A DNA stretch of 64,000 nt, from NCBI RefSeq assembly GCF_002105155.1, contig NW_019028987.1, forward strand, positions 186,001 to 250,000, written 5' to 3'. Below, piece after piece: positions 22,948 through 33,330 of the stretch (position 1 is the stretch's first letter; every line of letters begins with the position of its first letter). The translations under genes and the position numbers were made by a program. The DNA comes from Lobosporangium transversale (taxonomy: Eukaryota; Mortierellomycota; Mortierellomycetes; Mortierellales; Mortierellaceae). The notes beneath the pieces are model-generated. The model was not told where the DNA came from. It worked only from the letters and a program-made list of their open reading frames with translations, and searched no databases.

Positions 22948-24492
22948 AAACCACAGGCCATTATATGAGGGCAGGTAGCTATCGGTATCAGAATTGAAAG
23001 ATATTTTCGTGTTGTATACTTGAAGGGGAAAATGAGACTGAAAATGAGAATGAGGTGAATAAATGATCTGAATGTTCTGAATGAATTGATCTGAACAGCA
23101 AATTCCTAAACAAAACCATAGCTGAATTGACTTGGTGGCGACTGCATCTAATATATAAAGTTATGGCTTCGTTACGTGAATTTTTCGATTACCAACTTTT
23201 AATTCAAATCGAGTATTTTAAAAATATATTTGTTTATGACTTTTTGGCGAGGACTCTATTTAGGAGGCAAATCGTTTGAAAAGGAGCCAGAACTACTCAA
23301 GGTATCCTCAAGATAACTGTCATAAATTCATCGAACTGTCAAGAGATACTATGGATTCTTTGTTGACATCTAGAGATCAACTAAGTGATGAACTACAAGG
23401 CAGTTTAATAACTGAACAAATTATAGCACTTTGCTAGGGATATTAGTTGGTCGAACCAAGCAGAGGACCCATGTTTATGCGTATGTCCATGTCCAATGCA
23501 TTCTGGAGCACCTAGAGCAAGAAGGATTGAAGGCCCACATTAGATAGAAGCAGTTGTCAGTTCTATAAAAGCCCTTTTGCTTCTCTCTACACATTTGCAA
23601 AGGATCACCGGCCTTTCACCGCTTCATATTTGTACAGCTCATGTCCAGGCTGTAAAGGGCGAGCTTTGGTATCTATGATCATCGTTGTGGGCCAACAACA
23701 CTCATCGCAACTGCGTTTAAGAGCAAGTACAACAGTGATATGCTTGTTTAAATAGCACACCGTTCATTTGATGACATCACTCTAACCGCAAGCTTCTTGT
23801 ATTATGACATTGGCATACTTATTTGAGGTCAATAGACTGGGAAGGATTCAGTTCATAACATTTTGAGTCGTCAGTAAACGCGATTACAGTCGCAGCAGCA
23901 TTGGTTAAGGTTTTGTTAAGGAAAGGAAGCAGAGCATCCTACCGTTAACATCCACAATGGATTAATCAATACTAGCTGTCAATCTGAGAACCAGAGATGA
24001 GCAAATCAAAGACGGGAACAGAGATCAAGGATTGTCTTCAAGATACCTGTCGCAAAGCGGCTATCATATAAAAATCATTCGCACCAATAAGCGCTTTTAG
24101 ATGGTTCCGAGTTCATCGAAAAACTATCATTATTTTACGCGACTGTTCTTTGCCAGGAGAAAAGACATTATGTGTTGTGAATGAGGTTGAAGATGGTCAG
24201 GAGAACAAATACAGAGATAAAAGATATGAAGCACATGTGTATGCCTTTGCTCAGTTCCTAGGCCTGCTGGTTTAAAAGTCTGAACTTCTGTATTGAAGAG
24301 AACGGTAAACATGCTGCAGTAATATAATTAGCTGATCTTTTGGGTATTACAGAAGCTCAAGGCGTTCTTTTTTTATGAGTCGAGTTCTATTAATCTACTT
24401 CAATCATATCTTTGACCATCTGAGAGCATTTCAGTAAGGTCACTTCACCTGCGGCGGATGTACTGCACCTTTTTTTTATTTCGTCTTTGTAG
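22948..24492. other. Degenerate spacer between LRR genes 1 and 2
   Basis: No gene or recognisable relic beyond short broken frames. It probably contains the decayed end of transposase relic A and older repeats. Confidence 0.4.
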
Positions 24493-24515
24493 CACCAAAT
24501 GGCGAAGCAGAAAAA
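24493..24515 (+). promoter_or_regulatory. Conserved upstream block of LRR gene 2
   Basis: CACCAAATGGCGAAGCAGAA, 85-107 bp before the ATG at 24600. Same block as at LRR genes 1, 4 and 5. Confidence 0.5.
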
Positions 24516-24599
24516 CGTGGTCGACTGTGTCTCTCTTTCAAAAAGTGAGATGAGATAGCTTTTCTTCATTTTGCCATCATCTCTTGAATCATCACCGAA

Positions 24600-26537
24600 A
24601 TGACAGAACCTCAATACCAACAATTCCGATGCAACAGCACCATCGAAGAAGTTTGTGTCAGAACTACTGCGAACACTTCCGCAGACAATGACAGCTCGTC
24701 ATCCTATGTGAGCTTGCAAGACATTCGAGACGTGTTTCCAGATGCATTACGTTTCAAGTTGGATGGGCATCCCATTCCATTACTTGTAGATTCTAATGGC
24801 AACAGGTATGTTACTTTATCATGGTCTTTTGTCAATTGCTCTGGAAAGAATATGAAATCCAATTTAGCTTTTTTTTTTTTTTTTTTTTGCTCTACTAGAA
24901 TCGAACCTTTGCGCATTGCATTCTATCCTGATAAGATCCTGGACGTTATTACAGAAGTAACACAGACCAGCAGTAGTAACAACAGCAATGCCGTCGTTCA
25001 TTTGTCAACAACAAGAGACTCGGTGAATTTGACTCCTCAGGATTCTTCTTTGCCTTCATCAAACTTGATTCAAGCTTACAACCCATCTCTTACCACTCAT
25101 AGCTTGGAAGAGATTAAGGAGTTGACACTAGAGGGGATTAAACTGCAGGATCAAGCTCTTGACAGACTTGCCATCCTCCAACAGAAAGCCGATGCTATCC
25201 TTGTCCAGACCTTTGAGCTACATGAATATCCAATCCCTCGACTCTTTATCATTCTGCCTGTTGACAGCACCAAATGGGACCCAATGAATGTCTTGAAGAA
25301 CAAGGTTCGCCTTCATTTCCTATGTGAATGTGAGGATCGCTCTGAAAAGGTAAGCAAGGACAGCCAGAAGAATAAAACCCATCTTGCCAGACATGAAGGA
25401 TATGAGATCAGGAACAGCACAGAGTTCTTTCAAAAGTATGGAAAATACATGATCATCTTGTTACAAGGACTCAAGTTGGGGATGGGAACATCTCCAGGCT
25501 CATCTCTGGCACCAGCCCCAAATCTGGTCGATGCCGGTATAAAATATTCGATCGACTATTTGAACGAACTCGAAAAGGAAAACCCAGACTTGAATGACTT
25601 CTACACAGTCGACGACTATGAAGGACTTGAAGGAGCAGATCTCCGACGACTGAGCACATTCCTTCAAACCAACGATGGAAACAGACAGCTTGGCAACTTG
25701 TACAGGACCAGGACAGAAGCAGGCCATGTCAAATGGGTCTGTGCCGACCACTATCGCTCAACGTATAAAGAGAAAGAACAGAAAGCGTTTAAAGATGTTG
25801 TGAGGGTGAATGGAGGCAAACATGACCCACAGCTCGGTAAAGTGGTCATCGAATTGAGATCCAGGATCACAGCTAGAGAGTTCTTCCAAGTCATGACTAA
25901 AGCTAAACATATTTACGAGTTGCATATCACATTCGATTACCATTGGGTTTGGGCCAAGATCGATCTGGAAGCACTGAAGAATGCACTGAGAGTATCAAGT
26001 GTATCAATCCTTCGACTTGATCTTGGAGAATCTCAAGAAAGCATAACCTGGAAACTACTTTCAGCATCCACACGATATGAAAATCTTGTAGGCATCATAG
26101 AACTTAGCAATATGAAAACAATTCATATTGTGCTTCCTCCGGATGTCAAAAATCTATCCAATCTACAAAGCGTAAAATCGTCACACCTTCACAAGTTATC
26201 CTTTGAGATGAGGCCTCGAAAGATGAAAACTAGTGATTTTCGACTGCTTACAAATCCACTCGAGGCTTCGGTCGCTTTGAATTTAGCATCCAGCTCGATT
26301 GGGGATGAAGAGGCTCTCGCACTTTCAAATGTACTCAGGACAAGCACCAGTCTGACCGATTTGGACTTGCGTCGCAACTCAATTGGAAATGAAGGTGCTC
26401 TTGCGTTGTCAGAGGCACTCAAGACAAACACCAGTCTGACCAATTTGGGCCTGAGTCGCAACTCAATTGGGAAAGAAGGAGCCCTGGCGCTGTCAGAGGC
26501 GCTCAAGTCAAATATGGCCTTGAAGGTTTCTGTATGA
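24600..26537 (+). CDS. Header-coiled-LRR family protein 2, short LRR domain, two exons
   Basis: Exon 1 is 24600-24805, the intron 24806-24898 (GTATGT..CTAG) and exon 2 24899-26537, giving 614 residues. The header MTEPQYQQFRCNSTIEEVCV continues across the junction into NR-IEPLRIAFYPDKILDVI. The middle is almost identical to gene 1 at DNA level (for example IPRLFIILPVDSTKWDPMN, HLARHEGYEIRN). Only three LRRs remain (about 521-610), each with NSIGxEGALALS. The intron is 93 nt, a multiple of three with no in-frame stop, so an unspliced message would still be open with 31 extra residues including a Phe run. The matching position in all paralogues shows it is an intron. The short LRR array may reflect repeat loss by unequal crossing-over. 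Confidence 0.85.
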   Translation: MTEPQYQQFRCNSTIEEVCVRTTANTSADNDSSSSYVSLQDIRDVFPDALRFKLDGHPIPLLVDSNGNRYVTLSWSFVNCSGKNMKSNLAFFFFFFCSTRIEPLRIAFYPDKILDVITEVTQTSSSNNSNAVVHLSTTRDSVNLTPQDSSLPSSNLIQAYNPSLTTHSLEEIKELTLEGIKLQDQALDRLAILQQKADAILVQTFELHEYPIPRLFIILPVDSTKWDPMNVLKNKVRLHFLCECEDRSEKVSKDSQKNKTHLARHEGYEIRNSTEFFQKYGKYMIILLQGLKLGMGTSPGSSLAPAPNLVDAGIKYSIDYLNELEKENPDLNDFYTVDDYEGLEGADLRRLSTFLQTNDGNRQLGNLYRTRTEAGHVKWVCADHYRSTYKEKEQKAFKDVVRVNGGKHDPQLGKVVIELRSRITAREFFQVMTKAKHIYELHITFDYHWVWAKIDLEALKNALRVSSVSILRLDLGESQESITWKLLSASTRYENLVGIIELSNMKTIHIVLPPDVKNLSNLQSVKSSHLHKLSFEMRPRKMKTSDFRLLTNPLEASVALNLASSSIGDEEALALSNVLRTSTSLTDLDLRRNSIGNEGALALSEALKTNTSLTNLGLSRNSIGKEGALALSEALKSNMALKVSV

Positions 26538-26546
26538 GGGGCGCCT

Positions 26547-27236
26547 TAATCGGTAAGCGAAGAACTCTGAAGTTGTTAAGGCCGCTTATTATTGGCTGGA
26601 GTCATTGTCTGATTTAGTTGACTGGTTTGGCCAATGAAGTAGTGCTGGTTGACTTGAATTAGATAGCTGACTTGCCGCAGCTAGGCATCCATAGCGACGT
26701 CGTTTTTTTTTTTTTTTGATCCTTCAATATCGAATCTTCCTCCCCCCCCTTATTGAAAGTTCATCCTTTTTTGTAATGGCTCTCTATAAAGGCAAGCCTA
26801 ATACGGCCAAAAAACTGCACTATGAGGACAGAAAGATACTGTTTGTAATCTCTCCTTAGAATCGTGTGAACGTCAAGGAGAAGCATCCAAGGGATTGTGG
26901 AATTCCTATATATCAGCCTCAAGGGGAGCTATGAGAAAATATAATGAGGAAGCAATCCATCCTCAAAGGATAGGAATCAAGAGTGCTCCATACTCTTCAG
27001 TATAATCTTAAGAGACCTACAAATCACACAACAAGACCGGACGCTTGTTGGATCAGACACAAGGAGTGACGAAGAGAATATAAATGCCAGAGACATCTAG
27101 AAGTGTGTGTAGCAGCCAAAGCAGGGCCTTAACAAAGGAGCAGACTGTTGTGGATGTCACTTCGACAAGGGCCGCCCAAAGTTAGACAGAAGAGGACTAA
27201 AAAGTGAAGTTCATTGATGAGACTATAATCGGTAAG
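26547..27236. repeat. About 680 bp segment bounded by 11-bp direct repeats (TAATCGGTAAG)
   Basis: TAATCGGTAAG occurs at 26547-26557 and 27226-27236. The 3' flank of LRR gene 1 (21062-21175) aligns partly to the DNA just after the first copy (AAGAACTCTGA) and partly to the DNA after the second (GGCCCTTTGGCCGAAAG). This implies the duplicated 3' flank was split by an insertion in the gene 2 copy. No gene is visible inside. Confidence 0.5.
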
Positions 27237-27430
27237 AGTGAGGCCCTTTGGCCGAAAGTTTATTACAGATGACCGCAAAGACGCGCTGCATGGTAGTCTC
27301 TAATTGAACGGACTACACCTAGCTTTGTACTGTATTCTTTTGACAAGCTAATGAGCAAAGTTCATTTTATATTTAGTACATGCCAGCATAATAGCAACGT
27401 TCTACTGACTCGCTTTCACACATTTTTTTT

Positions 27431-28280
27431 TTGTCTTTCTCAGCACTACATCATGCCGCGTCCAAGAGCTATCAACGCATTGATTCCGGTCTTTGTCACA
27501 AAATCAGCAGATCCGTCTTTGATGAAGGATTGACTCTCGCCAAGTTTGCTCGTCGTTTTGGGCTCCTCGTACTCTACAATAAAAAACATTGTAAGAAAGT
27601 AAAAAAAAAAAAAAAAAAGTGGTAATTGTCATGCAGTCCTTCGAGGAAGAGCACATATCATGGCTACAAGCTAAACTTGAAAAAAAAATTCTAGCCTTAC
27701 TATCGCTAGTCTTCACCAAACCATTTCACTCGTTTTCAGAGTTGTTCTTAAACAAGTGGACTATCATTCAAACTCATGCGTTATTAGGCAGAGGATTACA
27801 AAATCCTAGAGTGGGTCGCTGCTCGCGTCCAATGGACGAGTGATCTGATTATGTGGAGTCAACTTTAAGGAGGTCATGTTCGTTGATGAAGCGGGCTTCA
27901 ACCTACATCTTACGTATATTTTTGGTCGAGCGCCGCAAGGGAAAAGGGTAATAAAAAATCGTCATACCCAACTAGGACAGAATGTTTCCCTTGTAGCTGC
28001 TGTTGTCCAGGAAGGCATTACCGCTTCAGAAGTCTGTTTAGTTGCCTTCAGTGCTCAAGTCTTCGAAGCTTTTTTGGCCGAAAAATCTATAACTGCTCTC
28101 TTAATCCCGAGAGTCATCATCATGGATAAGGTCTCTTTCCATAGACTACCAGAGATAAAAGACATTTAGAGTGCCCATTGTCACTTTTACTTGCGATTGC
28201 CTTCCTACACCTACCTCAATACGGCCGCATGGGCCTTTGGTAACTTCAAGACAGATGTACGACGTCAATATCCGTAATCA
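27431..28280 (+). pseudogene. Tc1/IS630-type (DDE_3) transposase relic B
   Basis: The N-terminal HTH part reads SVFDEGLTLAKFARRFG near 27510-27560. A poly-A run at about 27600 interrupts it. Later pieces give GLQNPRVGRCSR, then 27876-28169 with MFVDEAGFNLHL (first Asp), GRAPQGKRV, and VIIMDKVSFHRLPEIKD (second Asp). After a stop comes LPSYTYLNTAAWAFG, where the Glu expected in this motif is Ala. Multiple stops and frameshifts make it inactive. It differs from relic A and belongs to another lineage of the same superfamily. It lies in the duplicated 3' flank of LRR gene 2. Confidence 0.7.
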
Positions 28281-29791
28281 TGAAACAGTCAAAGCACATC
28301 AATGATGGTATACTCGAGGTTGAAGCAAACATGTGCCAGCGATCCGCAGTCAAAAGAAATTTTTTGCCCGCAAATAGATGTGAATCTCTGCAACAGTGCT
28401 CACGAATAAAAAAAAAAATAAAATGGCCAAATTTATGTCAAAAAATGGCCATTCTGTAAGCATTTTCTATGCCAATTTAATTTAAATCTATTAAATATAA
28501 AATGAAATTTGCTTATTTAACTTGTCAAAAGAATAATAAATGCCTGTGTTTATCATGCTGGTACTTATTTGGACTACTGGGGATAAAATGGCCACCAATG
28601 CTGTCCTTCAGATGCACTAGCAATGGACCTGTCCCTGTAACGTCACTGTGCTTATGATTTAGGACACTTACTGTGGATATATGATTTCATGCTTTAATAT
28701 CCTCTACACGCTTACCTCCAGGATAAACCCATCCCCAAGTACTCTACAAGTGGTTTCCAACCGCGTGGATACAAATCCTTGGCAGCTATCCATACATACT
28801 GCCATTTAAGCGCTAGGGCCCAAAAGAGCTTTGAAAGCTCCTCACTCTGGCAACGTGCATTTTGATAAGGTATGTGGCCCCATCATCAGATACAGTACAC
28901 TTGCATATGAAAGCGCATTCACTATTAGGAGATTTCCTTTCTCAAACTCGATATTCACTTTCTCCAGAACTGGCAAAGTACAGAATAAAACAGAGAGCAA
29001 CCCACGACACTCTGCATTGTCATCAAGATGACTAAATGCAAAACACAGCTTCGCTGAGGGGCCTAAAAACCAGGAATTTATGATTGTAAAATCAGCAGAT
29101 GGTATCAAAGAGTTGATTTTATCTGAACGTGAAAAGAAGTGTTTTTCATGCCCTTTTTTTTTTACAGGCAGAAAACAGATTTTTTCTGTTCTTTTGCTTC
29201 TTTTAAGCAGTGCTTGAATGCTTGTTCGTTGCTTTCATAGAGGGTTATTTTGATCAAGAACATGCTAATGGTAAGAATTGGGTTAAGGGTCGCCTTGTTC
29301 CATTCTTGAGGATGTTTATTCATCACATATAAACCATTGAATACGTTGCTAGTCCCGCATCATCCTCACTGCTTTTGACGGCTTTCGGGAGAACTCTTTT
29401 AAAAGCTGAAAAAAAATAAAAATAAAAAAATAAAAAAAAAAATTACGCGTTCGGAATTCAGGAAAATATAATGGCTGCACCGATATCACCAAGTTGTCTT
29501 TGACTGGACTATATATGCTTGTTTGGGCACTAGTCTAATATTACTCAGCGGAAATAGTCCATCAAATAGCAAACCCATCAATACTTACAAAAATGTAAAG
29601 CAGCCTCCACGCTCATCCTTCTGACTCCTTCGAAAGCAAAACCAATTATAAACATCGAACCGCATTATCCGTTCCAGACACAAAGCTGGTTTTTAGAGCA
29701 TGATTCAATTAACGTAATGAAATAGTGCGCGTACTAAAACTATGGAATGAAATACCCTAGGATCCTGACGATTACAGTAGTAGAAGGTATC

Positions 29792-29822
<31 letters not shown>

Positions 29823-31047
29823 GCCATTATGGAGGACCTGAAAATGGAGAGAAGAAAGATTAAGATACCGATGGGTGCTGGCTCATATTTCGCCTATGCA
29901 GCACAGCTTCTCACTATTTTCTAAAGGCGCTGACCAAGCACTTTTGAGAAACGATACTTTGAAAGCAAATAATCCAAATCATAATCAGGCCTACGTTCAG
30001 GAATCTGGGGCCAGGTCGCTTTACATAAGACGACGCTAGTATTTGGCTTTTTAAAATACCCTCTAGGCCCTTACATCAAGAGAGTAGCTGCTGGCATAGA
30101 GAGTAATTATGAATAACAGGTAAATATTAAACAGAGGGTCTTACAAGTCAACGAATATCGATTTGCTTTACTAGGATTCATCTGACCGGAATGTAATCAA
30201 AAAGTTGAACACTGCAACCACTTCAGCCAAGACAAAATCTATAAGTGACGTCGAGAGAAGTCTGCTCTTTCTCTTCGGGACTTTGCCTGAGTATCTCGAA
30301 GCGTTAGGACAAGTGAGAGAGGGCGGCTCAGTAACGAGGTGATCCTAAAGGAAACGCAAATGAAAGGCCATATACTTGAATCAAAGAGTTTGGACAATTT
30401 TACCATTTTCTATGAATGGTCGGATGGGACTGTTGGGGCAGAGTAAGAAGCATCCAGCAAGGCGGTAATCGGTATTAACCTTGAGAAGTCTTCTTCATGT
30501 CCTTTTCAAAAAAAAAAAAAAAAAAAAAGACTTTTATTTTTACACAGCTCCCTCCAATGAACTGCTATTCAATTGGCATGCACCAACAAGTCCTGCTTTG
30601 TTTTTGTGGATCCTGATCTATATTAATAATATTAGCCATCAATTCAATAGCTGTAGCCAAGGTCTAGGGATAAAGCTGTAAATGGATTTAGCGCCTCGAA
30701 ATAATGATTTTCTTGATCAGGTCGAGATCCGTCGTCTACGTTTTCCAAGAGTGAAAAGCCTGCATGTACCAAGACATCAGGACACAATTGTTCCTAATAA
30801 AGACCGTTATGTCTTCAGTCAAAAGACATGAATGGACAGTATCCTTGAGAGGAAATATAATCAATGGATCAAGAAAGACAACTCAATCGAGTATAGCAAA
30901 TTCATCAAGTCAAGGAAGCTGTAGAAATCAGGTCTAGAAGGATCCATTGTAAAGAGAGCACACACATGTTTGTGTTTTCTCATAAAAAGAAAAAAAAAAA
31001 AAGATCGACCTCATCGCCATCTGGGTATCTTTCGAATCATCGCCAAG
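28281..31047. other. Long degenerate spacer between LRR genes 2 and 3
   Basis: No gene on either strand. Poly-A runs occur at about 29791-29820 and 30509-30528. The stretch 28400-28560 is very AT-rich. It is probably old transposon debris, but I recognise no family. Confidence 0.4.
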
Positions 31048-32645
31048 ATGACAGAACTGCAATACCAACAATTCCGAAAGGCCAACAGCGACATCATTGA
31101 AGAAGTTTGTGTCAGAACTGCTTCCACTAATGCAAGCTTGTCATATTTTGTGAGTTTGCAAGACATTCGAGATGCGTTTCCAGATGCACTACGATTCAAA
31201 TTGGATGGACATCCCATCCCAATCATTCCATATGCTGATGGTAACAGGTATGTTGCCTGTATTTTATCTCGATTGCCCCAAGTGAACCCAATTTGACACG
31301 CCTTTGTTTTTATTTTGCTCTAATAGGATCGAACCTTTGCGCATTGCATTCTATCCTAACAAGATCCTGGCTGGATGTCATTACAGAGCTGCCGCAGTCC
31401 AGCAGCAGTAACGGTAACAGTAATGGCAACAACAATGCCGTCGTCCATTTTCCGACAATAAGAGAGACAGAAAAACCAGTATTTCAGGACCTTCTTTTGT
31501 CATTATCAAACTCGGTTCAACCAATCAACTCCTCTCTAACTCTTCGTAATAACGCCCAAATCGAGATTAGCAACTCTAATTATGAGGAGATTAAAGAGAG
31601 ATGATGAGGTGATCAAGCTGCAATTGGAGATGCTCAAACTCCAATTGGAGGCAAAGGAGAAGGACGACAAGATGCTTGAAATGCAAAGGGAGGCTATTAT
31701 GTTGCAACATCAAGCCCTCAGCAGACTTGCGCTCCTTCAAAAGCATGCTGAAGCTATCCTCATCCAGAACTTTGAGCTGCACGAGTATTCAATCCCTCGA
31801 CTCTTTATCATTTTACCGGTCGATCGAACCAAGTGGGACCCAATGAATATCTTGAGGAACAAGTTCCGCCTTCATTTCTTATGTGAATGTGGAGATCATT
31901 CTGTAAAAGCGAACAAGAATAGTCTGAACTAAATCCATCTTGCCAGGCATGAGGGCTATGAAGTCCGAAACAACACAGAGTTCTTTCAAAAGTATGGACA
32001 GTACATGGTCATCCTTTTGCTGTGGTTCAAGTTGGGAACGAGTATATCCTCGGCTGCTTCTCTGGGATCAGCCCCAAATCTACTGGATGCTGGATTGATT
32101 ATTCACTCGACTATATGAAAGCACTCTCTGTTGAGCACTCGGTCTTGAACAACGTCAACACACTCGATGACTATGAGGGACTTGAGGGTGCAGATCTCCG
32201 ACAATTGGGAACATTCCTTCAGACCAACGATGAAGAGAGGCAGCTCAGCAACTTGTACAGGACCACGACAGAAATGGGACATGTCAAATGGGTTTGTATT
32301 GACCACTATCGTGCAACATACAGAGAGAAGGATCAGAAGGGATTTGAAAATGTAGTGGAGATGAATGGTGGAAAATATGACTTGCAGCTTGGTAAAGTGG
32401 TTATCAAACTGAAATCCAGGACTAGAGCTGGGGAATTCTTCAGTGCCCTGACCAATGCAAGGAATGTTTACGAGTTGAATATCACATTCGATTGGGAATG
32501 GACCAAGACTGATCTTGAGACGCTTGAGAATGCATTAAAGATATCGAGTGTGTCGCTTCTTCGACTTGATCTCGGATGGGTTCAAGAAAAGGTTTCTAAG
32601 AAAGTGCTTTCGACATCTACGCGATATGACCTACTTGCTCGCTGA
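31048..32645 (+). pseudogene. Header-coiled-LRR family copy 3, truncated pseudogene without LRRs
   Basis: The header exon is intact (31048-31247, MTELQYQQFRK to ADGNR) with donor GTATGT at 31248 and acceptor TAG at 31326. Exon 2 is broken in several places. A CTGG duplication after KIL (about 31367-31376) shifts the frame. A second shift follows YEEIKE near 31605. A TAA at about 31930 stands where paralogues have a Gln codon. A one-base loss near 32095 lies before the IDYSLDYMKALS block. Similarity to the paralogues stops after STRYDLLA at 32640, before the first LRR, so the whole LRR domain is gone. The coiled part is longer than in genes 1 and 2. The upstream block seen at the other copies is not evident here. 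Confidence 0.85.
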
Positions 32646-32787
32646 TCAATCAAAGTTGTATCTTTGGGATGCACTATGGATGGATCCGTATATAAAAGAC
32701 ACGCCATGCTTGCGATGGCTATAGACGATGTGCGCACTCTTTCTTATTGCCCCATTTCATATTTAAACTCTTTGTTGTTGTTTGTTA

Positions 32788-32812
32788 CACCAAATGGCGG
32801 AGCTGAATAAAA
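32788..32812 (+). promoter_or_regulatory. Conserved upstream block of LRR gene 4
   Basis: CACCAAATGGCGGAGCTGAA, 71-95 bp before the ATG at 32883. Same block as in genes 1, 2 and 5. Confidence 0.5.
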
Positions 32813-32882
32813 ACGGTCAAACTGCATCTCGTTCATTCGATGGATCATTCATTCTTCTCAGCATCCTTATAGCATCTGCGAA

Positions 32883-33287
32883 ATGACAAAGCTTCATTAC
32901 CAACAATTCCGGAAGGACACCAAAATTGAAAAAGTTTGTGTCAGAGCTAGCAATGACAAAAATGACAAATTGTCATTTGTGGGTTTGCAAGACATTCGAG
33001 CCGTGTTTCCAGATGCATTGCGATTCAAATTGAATCATTTCCCCATCCCATTCCTTGAAGATTCTAATGGCAATAGGTATTTTTATTTATCTCTTATTTT
33101 TATTTTTATTTAGTATGGTGCATTGTCAATTGTCCTAGAAAGGAAACAGGGGGATCCAACTGACATGTCTTTTGCTTTTGTTTATTTATTTGTTTTGTTC
33201 CACACAAGAATCGAACCTCCGTGCATTGCATTCTATCCTGGCAAGATCCTGGACGTCATTGCAGAGGCACCGCGACCCAGCAGCATT

Positions 33288-33330
<43 letters not shown>

